From NCBI GenBank assembly GCA_905221605.1, contig CAJNDS010001324.1, forward strand, positions 580,001 to 644,000: a stretch of 64,000 nucleotides of DNA. Reading direction: 5' to 3'. The notes beneath the pieces were generated by a model that ran no database searches, was not told the origin of the DNA, and was given only the letters and a program-made list of their open reading frames with translations. Source of the DNA: Symbiodinium natans. Its lineage: Eukaryota; Sar; Dinophyceae; Suessiales; Symbiodiniaceae. Below, one piece after another: positions 56,480 to 64,000 of this stretch; position 1 is the stretch's first letter; each line of letters starts with the position of its first letter. Made by a program: the position numbers and the translations under genes.

Positions 56480-59379
56480 ATGCTAAAGCTCCTGGTGCTG
56501 ACGGGCGTGCTCACCGGCTTGGCTCAGGGTGCCTCAGACCAAGGGACGCTGGATCAGGCGGACGCGCTCGTGGAGAAATACTGTCCTGTTGAGGTGCCAC
56601 CGATCAACTATGAGGAGGCCCGGAAGAATCTGGAGCTCAGCGCGGGGAACGGCAATGTGGTCTATGATGCCCTGCTGCAGACAGCCAGCGCGGTGAAAGA
56701 TGGCGAGACGAAAGACTTGGTGAGCACACTACAGGAGACGGTGAGTCCAACTTTCGCAATTCGCAAGGCTACTCCGCTTCTCATGGCCTTGATGCTCTGG
56801 ATAGTCTGGCATTTCGCCTGCTGGTTTGTATGTTGCCCGGGATGCATGAGGTGCTGTTGCTGCTGCTGTCAGAGGAAATGCAGATTTGGCAGAGCCATTC
56901 CATTCCAGATCCTCCTCTGGACGAGCTTTCTGTTGCTCGCCGGGCTGGTGGTCGCCCTGTGTGCCATGAGCGTCCTGGAGCACAAGGGCATCGAGCAGGG
57001 CATCCAAGGAACAGGCTGCTATTCAGCCCAACTTCTCAAAGACACGGTTGCCGGCAATCCATCCCAAAACTTCGTTGGCCTACTTCCAGCCTACACGGCC
57101 TTGGACAACCTTTCACAGAGTTTGGAGCCGGGATCCGCGTTTTTGGAGGACGTGCAGAGCGTCCTGAGCCAAACAGAGGAGCTGGAGCGGGCGGTAAACC
57201 TCGTGCGGGACATGTTGGACTCCTTGCAGTTCCTCCTGGGGGAGCCAAGGAACCAGTATCCGTTGGGCTACTACCACCACTGCGCGATCTGTGCGCCCCT
57301 TGGCGCAGCTTTGGATTTGCTGGTTCGCCTCTTTGACGAGGGTGTCGCATATGCCCTGAACGCGTTCAGATCAGAAGTGGCGAGGCAGCTTGATGATGGC
57401 TCATCGATATCCAATCTGCGAAGCACCATTCGGCAAACAAAAGAGCCAATTGAGGTCATGAAGGATCAAATTCTTGACCAGGTTGGCTATTTTGTACGAC
57501 AGGTCGACGATGGGTTTGAGAAGGGCACCGAAGCCCTGGCGGGAGAGACTTCGGTCCTCTATCCGAGCTTTATGGTGGTTTTGGTTGCCAGCCTGATCGT
57601 TGCGGTGCTTGGTTTCTTGGCCTTGGTGCTTTACAGCCTCTGGCACCGGGGCGGAGCAGCACCGGACCCGGTGCCTGTCTGCACAAGTAGTGCCGGTGCC
57701 ATGTGCGGGGCCTACATCTTTGCCGGGATCCTTTTCTTGATTGGCGGCATCCTGATCCTCGTCTCCATGGTGGGTGGGGGAGTTTGCCTGGCGATGGTGG
57801 ATTTCGACCAGCAGTCAGGCGAGACTTTGTTGGAGTCCCTCAATGTGCCTGTAGACGACACCGTCCGCATGGCCCTGAACGTCGCAGATCGCTGCATGAG
57901 CCTGGCGTCCGACAGCAATTCCACCCGCAATGTGGCTGACATCATCGAGCTCCCTGCGCTGTTTCCAACCTATGACGGTGAAACGGACACTGCGCGGCAC
58001 TTGCTTGCGGATCTCGTGGCAAACCAGATTAACGGGGCGTACCTGGTGCTTGAAATGGTCCTGGCTACTCAACCGATACGGTTGGCGGACAATCCCATCC
58101 TTTCAACAGTTCGAAGCGACTCGGTAGCTCAGTGATACCTTTTTGCCCTTTGTTTAGCTTCTAGGTTCCCGTAAAACTATAACCAGCCCCCCAATTGCCC
58201 CCATCAGAATATGGTTACTGAGCTGCCAAGGCTATCTGGGAAACGTCAACATGAAGGCGATGTATTGGCCCTGGCCAGTGGACATTGCAACGCATCCGGT
58301 CTACAGCGCGATGCCTGAAGGCTACTACGTTGTGAGCGCCTTGTGTGACTCGGACGCGGAATTGGCCCCTATTCTTTTTTTTTTTTTTTTTTTTTTTGGG
58401 GGGGGGGGGGGGTTCAGGTTACCATTATAAGCCCCTCTAAACCCAAAAAAGGGCACCTTCTTTTATTCCGAGCTTACTCTTGGGCCTAGGTGATGATCTT
58501 ACACTACCATCCCTCCTTCCAGCAGGGCTTTCTGACGTCAAAGTTCCAGGACTAAACTCCATGGTCGTGGATGGCTTCAGCACTGGTAGTGGGTCTCCCG
58601 TGGAAGGAATGTTCCCGGAGCAGAATGTGACGTGGGACTGCCCTGCAGTCTTGCAAGGCAACTGCAGCGCGTCGAACCTACATGAAAGTGAGTGTGAAGC
58701 AGCAAAGGCTTTCCTGCTGGAGAGGAAGCTGCCACTTCTTACATTGCCGCTGTTTCGATGCAGGTACTTGCAGCAGCCTGGGGCGGCTGCTGGCACGAAA
58801 TGTGATTTCGCATCCATGTACAAAGAGAACGGTACATGGATCAACGGCTGTGTGCATCCCAACAACACAGTGACCTTCTTCGAGCAGGACTGCGACATAT
58901 CAGAGTTCGAGGAAAACGTCCGGTCATTCGACCTATGGTTCTACAAGATCTTCCAGTACCTGGATGACGTGGTCCAAGACCTCATCCTCCAAATCGCCGA
59001 TGATCTGAAAGCCATCGTCTACCTGCATTTGGTCGATCCCGTCTTCGACCTGCTTGACGGCTTTGACTGCTCCTTCATGCAAAGCTTCTGGCGAGGCCTC
59101 ACTGACTCTCTTTGCTTTCAAGCTGTGAGCAGTGTTCAGGTGGTGGCCAGCTACTATGTGTGGGCGGCCAGCTTCTCTTTGGCCATGGTGGTTGTACTTT
59201 ATGTTGCCTGGCGAATCTCAAGGGACACGACGGATGCTTTCGAAAATTCGCTGACCTTCCCGACGAGAGCCAGAGACTTGCGAAACAAAGTGAAACAGAG
59301 GGTTGGCTACCAGACCTCTGAAGCTCCAACCGCTCCCGCCGAAGCTCCAGCAACCACAGCTCCAGGACTCTCGCTCTGA
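56480..59379 (+). CDS. Prominin-like pentaspan membrane glycoprotein, copy 1
   Basis: Exons 56480-58115, 58231-58344 and 58490-59379 join in one frame to 879 residues, close to the usual prominin length. Prominins are plasma-membrane proteins of curved membrane protrusions. Layout seen: signal peptide (1 to about 18); TM1 about 98-119 running into a Cys-rich loop (six consecutive Cys near 125-130); TM2 about 141-164; a long outside loop; TM3 about 363-387; TM4 about 409-432; a second outside loop with NVT, NCS, NGT and NNT glycosylation sites; TM5 about 801-824; a tail of about 55 residues. This N-out five-TM order with a Cys-rich first loop is the prominin plan. The ATG at 56480 is chosen because copy 2 starts at the matching site. 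Introns: GC-AG (115 bp, family A) and GT-AG (145 bp, family B). Alternative: another five-TM family such as tweety-like. Confidence 0.72.
58116..58230. mobile_element. Family A element forming prominin intron 1
   Basis: GGTAGCTCAGTGATACC and GGTTACTGAGCTGCC are inverted ends. Splicing GC...AG restores the frame (TVR then SYLGNV). In copy 2 the donor side GCTACTTGG and acceptor side GCTATCTGG form a direct repeat of about 9 bp. Confidence 0.85.
58345..58489. mobile_element. Family B element forming prominin intron 2 (copy 1)
   Basis: Contains the family B right half (AACCCAAAAAAGGGCACC, TTACTCTTGGGCCTAG) and a left half partly replaced by T and G runs. Intron GT...AG; GTGA at the donor and GTGA at the start of exon 3. 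Compare with the expanded copy at 63113-63376. Confidence 0.8.
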
Positions 59380-61245
59380 GATCTTTTGGTCGGACAAGCG
59401 CATCCTGCCCAGAAACTGCACAAGCAGTTTCGTTTTCCCTTTTCAAGCGTTTTATAGCTTGTACAAGCATGAATGGTACAAGTCGTAGAAAAATTGCCAT
59501 GTCGCATCATGTGGCATAGTTTTGAGTTGTCAAGATCCCTGCCCTGCAGTTGAAAAGACGTGTGCAGAGCATACCAACGGAATCCATTCCGTATGTCTTA
59601 CGAAATTAAGGCGTGGAAAAAAGCCGTTCGCCAAAGGCACGACTGTACAAATTGGAGCCGCGGGACTCGTCTCAGGCTAAGTGCCAACAAATCAGCCCCT
59701 TGCCAGGCTTGAATATATACATAAATAATAGCTTGCATGTATATCTATAATGTTTACCTTCCAGCATATTATACAAACATATAGTATTACATATATACAT
59801 ATACATATCTACATACATATATATCTATATATATATATAATAACATAATGTCTAACATATAGTATATATAAGATACCATAAACGATATACAGTGACAACA
59901 AGAACATATAGTATATTATATATATATATAGAGAGAGTATTGAATATATGATATTCAGTATCTAATGTATGTTATGATGTACTTAAATTCCTAATTTCTG
60001 CTTTTGTACATTATACATATATGCACATTATATATGTACATATATATATATATGATTCAGCCCCGGCGGGCCCCCCCCCCCTCCCCCCTACCCCCCCCCC
60101 CCCCCAATGGTACCCCCCCCCCCCCCCTGTGGTGTGGTTGGGGGTTGGTTTTAGGGTTTTAGGGTTTTAGGGTTTAGGGTTTAGGGTTTAGGGTTTTAGG
60201 GTTTTAGGGTTTTAGGGTTTAGGGTTTAGGGTTTACGGGTTTTAGGGTTTTAGGGTTTAGGGTTTAGGGTTTAGGGTTTAGGGTTTTCCCCGCGGATGGG
60301 GTACTAAGATGATCCCCCCCCCCTGTGGTGTGGTTGGGGGTTGGTTTTAGGGTTAGGGTTTAGGGTTCAGGGTTTTAGGGTTTAGGGTTTAAGGTTTAAG
60401 ACTTAAGGTTTAGGGTTTAGGGTTAGGGTTTAGGTTTTAGGGTTTAGGGTTTAGGGTTTAGGGTTTGGGGGTTTAGGGTTTAGGGTTTAGGGTTTAGGGA
60501 CCGTAGAGTAGACTTGGGGGGGGGGGGATACCATGGGGGGGGGGGGCCCAGGACGCTCGACGCTGAACCATATATACCCACACATTTTTTGATGCTCAGC
60601 TCATGGCTGCAAGCAAGGCATGTCTGGAATGGAGTCTGCAAAGCAAGTCAAAGTGTAAGCCAAGCCCCATGGGTTGGGACTCACAGTCCTTGATAGGGAT
60701 TTGTTGTACCCGCCCGATTATACTCACTCTTAAGCCTTAAAAGGGTTTAGGGTTTAGGGTTTAATTATAGTACCCACCCGATTATACTCCCTCTTAAGGA
60801 CTGTTAGTATAAGGGGCAACATCCCAACCTATGGGAACTAGTGCGGACCCTCGCGGAGGCTGTGACGCCATACTTTCCTATGCTTTGCACTCAACACATA
60901 TTCAAGATGTGGTAAGGGTTTAGGGTTTAGGGTTATAGGGTTATAGGGTTATAGGGTTATAGGGTTATAGGGTTGTAGGGTTGTAGGGTTGTAGGGTTTA
61001 GGGTTTGGCATGGAGGGTCGTACAAATCTATAGAGCTGCAGTGCCTAGCTCGTGCGTGCTCGCGCGCGGCGCGCGACTGTTGGAATGCTCTGCCTCCGAA
61101 GCTTTTAGAACACGAGGGCTCCAGGGCATGTGTGAGAGCCACAAACAACAGAATACATGTCGTTTTTTTGACAATACCGTGGGCAGGTATTACCGTTTCA
61201 ACATCTTCATAGAATTCACCTGGGCTAAGAACCTCGCAAAACACC
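59380..61245. other. Spacer between prominin-like copies
   Basis: 59700-60056 is AT-rich (TATATA/ACATAT microsatellite). 60068-60123 has C runs; 60150-60500 is a TTTAGGG/TTTTAGGG region with a duplicated GTGGTGTGGTTGGGGGTTGG. 60687-60829 is a family D element split by a short TTTAGGG run, with its second arm repeated (ACCCGCCCGATTATACTC and ACCCACCCGATTATACTC). 60930-60985 is a GGGTTATA then GGGTTGTA array. 60857 onward is the duplicated 5' region of copy 2. No gene seen. Confidence 0.75.
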
Positions 61246-64000
61246 ATGCTGAAGCTCCTGGTGCTCAGTTGCGTGCTCACCGGCTTGGCTCAGAGTGCGG
61301 CAGACCAAAGGACGCTGGAGCAGGCGGACGCGCTCGTGGAGAAATACTGTCCTGTTGAGGTGCCACCGATCAACTATGAGGAGGCCCGGAAGAATCTGGA
61401 GCTCAGCGCGGGGAACGGCAACGTGGTCTATGATGCCCTGCTGCAGACAGCCAGCGCGGTGAAAGATGGCGAGACGAAAGACTTGGTGAGCACACTACAG
61501 GAGACGGTGAGTCCGACTTTCGCAATTCGCAAGGCTACTCCGCTTCTCATGGCCTTGATGCTCTGGATAGTCTGGCATTTCGCCTGCTGGTTTGTATGTT
61601 GCCCGGGATGCATGAGGTGCTGTTGCTGCTGCTGTCAGAGGAAATGCAGATTTGGCAGAGCCATTCCATTCCAGATCCTCCTCTGGACGAGCTTTCTGTT
61701 GCTCGCCGGGCTGGTGGTCGCCCTGTGTGCCATGAGCGTCCTGGAGCACAAGGGCATCGAGCAGGGCATCCAAGGAACAGGCTGCTATTCAGCCCAACTT
61801 CTCAAAGACACGGTTGCCGGCAATCCATCCCAAAACTTCGTTGGCCTACTTCCAGCCTACACGGCCTTGGACAACCTTTCACAGAGTTTGGAGCCGGGCT
61901 CCGCGTTTTTGGAGGACGTGCAGAGCGTCCTGAGCCAAACAGAGGAGCTGGAGCGGGCGGTAAACCTCGTGCGGGACATGTTGGACTCCTTGCCGTTCCT
62001 CCTGGGGGAGCCAAGGAACCAGTATCCGTTGGGCTACTACCACCACTGCGCGATCTGTGCGCCCCTTGGCGCATCTTTGGATTCGCTGGTTCGCCTCTTT
62101 GACGAGGGTGTCGCATTTGCCCTGAACGCGTTCAGATCAGAAGTGGCGAGGCAGCTGGATGATGGCTCATCGATATCCAATCTGCGAAGCACCATTCGGC
62201 AAACAAAAGAGCCAATTGAGGTCATGAAGGATCAAATTCTTGACCAGGTTGGCTATTTTGTACGACAGGCCGACGATGGGTTTGAGAAGGGCACCGAAGC
62301 CCTGGCGGGAGAGACTTCGGTCCTCTATCCGAGCTTTATGGTGGTTTTCGTTGCCAGCCTGATCGTTGCGGTGCTTGGTTTCTTGGCTTTGGTGCTTTAC
62401 AGCCTCTGGCACCGGGGCGGAGCTGCACCGGACCCGGTGCCTGTCTGCACAAGTAGTGCCGGTGCCATGTGCGGAGCCTACATCTTTGCCGGAATCCTTT
62501 TCTTGATTGGCGGCATCCTGATCCTCGTCTCCATGGTGGGTGGGGGAGTTTGCCTGGCGATGGTGGATTTCGACCAGCAGTCAGGCGAGACTTTGTTGGA
62601 GTCCCTCAATGTGCCTGTAGACGACACCGTCCGCATGGCCCTGAACGTCGCAGATCGCTGCATGAGCTTGACGTCCGACAGCAATTCCACCCGCAATGTG
62701 GCTGACATCATCGAGCTCCCTGCGCTGTTTCCAACCTACGACGGTGAAACGGACACTGCGCGGCACTTGCTTGCGGATCTCGTGGCTAACCAGATTAACG
62801 GGGCGTACCTGGTGCTTGAAATGGCCCTGGCTACTCAACCGATACGGCTGGCGGACAATCCCATCCTGTCAACGGTTCGAAGCTACTTGGTAGCCCAATG
62901 GTACCCTTTTGCCAATTTTGTTGAGTTCTGGGTTTTATGAAGACACCATCCCCAAACAGGATTACCCCCATTAGAATATTGGTTGCTGAGCTGCCAAGGC
63001 TATCTGGGAAACGTCAACCTGAAGGCGATGTATTGGCCGTCGCCTGTGGACATTGCAACGCATCCGGTCTACCGCCTGATGCCTCCAGGCTACTACGTTG
63101 TCAGCGCCTTGTGTGACTCGGATCCAGAGTAGGCCCATATTCCCTTTTGGGGGGTTTAGGGTTTAGGGTTTAGGGTTTAGGGTTAGGGTTTAGGGTTTAG
63201 GGTTTAGGGGGGGTTTAGGGAACCAACCCCCTCCCTCCAGCCACCCCCCCCCCCCTCCAGCTAACCCCTTTTCTCCAGCCACCAGCCAACCTCCAGCCAA
63301 CCCCCCTTCAACCAAACCCTCCCCTTATCGAGCAAAAACGGGCGTCCTTATTTTTCGAGGTTAGTCTTGGGCCTAGGTGATGATCTCACACTACCATCCC
63401 TCCTTCCAGCAGGGCTTTCTGACGTCAAAGTTCCCGGACTAAACTCCATGGTCGTGGATGGCTTCAGCACTGGCAGTGGGATTCCCGTGGAAGGAATGTT
63501 CCCGGAGCAGAATGTGACGTGGGACTGCCCTGCAGTCTTGCAAGGCAACTGCAGCGCGTCGAACCTACATGAAAGTGAGTGTGAAGCAGCAAAGGCCTTC
63601 CTGCTGGAGCGGAAGCTACCACTTCTCACATTGCCGCTGTTTCGATGCAGGTATTTGCAGCAGCCTGGGGCGCCTGCTGGTACGAAATGCGATTTCGCAT
63701 CCATGACCAAAGAGAACGGTACATGGATCAACAGCTGTGTGCATCCCAACAACACAGTGACCTTCTTCGAGCAGGACTGCGACATATCAGAGTTCGAGGA
63801 AAACGTCCGGTCGTTCGACCTGTGGTTCTACAAGATCTTCCAGTATCTGGATGACGTGGTCCAAGACCTCATCCTCCAAATCGCTCAGGATCTGAAAGCC
63901 ATCGTCTACCTGCATTTGGTCGATCCAGTCTTCGACCTGCTTGACGGCTTTGACTGCTCCTTCATGCAAAGCTTCTGGCGAGGCCTCACTGACTCTCTTT
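61246..64000 (+). CDS. Prominin-like pentaspan membrane glycoprotein, copy 2 (cut by window end)
   Basis: Tandem paralogue of the gene at 56480, offset 4766 bp. Exons 61246-62881, 62999-63112 and 63377 to beyond 64000. Exon 1 differs from copy 1 by only scattered residues, with the signal peptide and first mature residues the most changed. All four TM segments and the Cys-rich loop present in this part are retained. Intron 1 (62882-62998) is the same family A element at the same site. Intron 2 (63113-63376) is at the same site but about 120 bp longer, because of a TTTAGGG array and a CCAGCCA-rich tract. The final TM and stop lie outside the window. No frame-breaking change seen. Confidence 0.72.
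62882..62998. mobile_element. Family A element forming prominin intron 1 (copy 2)
   Basis: GGTAGCCCAATGGTACCCTT at the left, GGTTGCTGAGCTGCC at the right. Same insertion site as copy 1, so the insertion predates the duplication. Confidence 0.85.
63113..63376. mobile_element. Family B element with internal TTTAGGG array, prominin intron 2 (copy 2)
   Basis: Family B left end CCAGAGTAGGCCCATATTCC and right end GTTAGTCTTGGGCCTAG flank a TTTAGGG array (about 63157-63220) and CCAGCCA-rich repeats (63225-63305). Copy 1 lacks both inserts at this site. Confidence 0.85.

Noticed and set aside
56662-57646. Reverse-strand frames overlapping the prominin-like genes
   Set aside because: The forward frame has a signal peptide, five TM segments and paralogue conservation; the reverse frames are shadows.
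58124-58230. Canonical GT-AG splicing of prominin intron 1 (GTAGCTCAG to CCAAG)
   Set aside because: It shifts the frame and gives an early stop; the GC-AG choice 58116-58230 keeps the frame in both copies.

Overview
The window reads as nuclear DNA of a dinoflagellate-like alga. Three things point there. TTTAGGG (plant/alga telomere-type) repeats occur in both orientations through the first 50 kb and again near 60 kb. Genes are cut into very short exons. The introns I could resolve by hand start with GC, GA or GT and end in AG, usually followed by G. The prominin-like gene is also tandemly duplicated. Genus cannot be called from sequence alone. All exon and splice calls are hand translations guided by known protein families, not RNA evidence.

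Layout. (1) 1-11 kb: many short exon-like islands between TTTAGGG arrays; one group resembles an FKBP-type prolyl isomerase, the rest are unassigned. (2) 11.3-33 kb, + strand: a Y-family DNA polymerase closely matching REV1 (exons 11291-23296). It appears to read in frame, through a Gly-Pro-Lys repeat and an 80-bp intron made of CCCTAAA repeats, into a second complete Y-family polymerase core (23377-33010, pol eta/iota-like). A small intronless ORF of unknown function (19279-20145) lies inside one REV1 intron. (3) 33-38 kb: further unassigned exon-like islands. (4) 38.9-40.4 kb: a compact P-loop NTPase gene of crinkler/RHS type with no telomere-type repeats. (5) 41-44 kb: unassigned exon-like islands. 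(6) 45.3-49.8 kb: a secreted Cys-rich protein with two similar Cys-rich regions and an acidic tail; its first introns are each one inverted-repeat element. (7) 50-56 kb: no convincing gene; GC-rich repeats, a ~410-bp higher-order satellite, a G-rich minisatellite and an array built on an 18-bp palindrome. (8) 56.5-64 kb: two tandem copies of a five-transmembrane prominin-like gene; the second runs off the window.

Two kinds of sequence have invaded the introns. The first is a set of short (about 70-250 bp) elements with terminal inverted repeats, in at least seven families (called A-G here), many of which coincide with whole introns and behave like introners. The second is telomere-type arrays, often sitting inside or beside those elements. 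Many intron boundaries carry short direct repeats, as expected if introns arose by insertion. Comparing the two prominin copies shows one element-derived intron that later gained a TTTAGGG array in one copy only.
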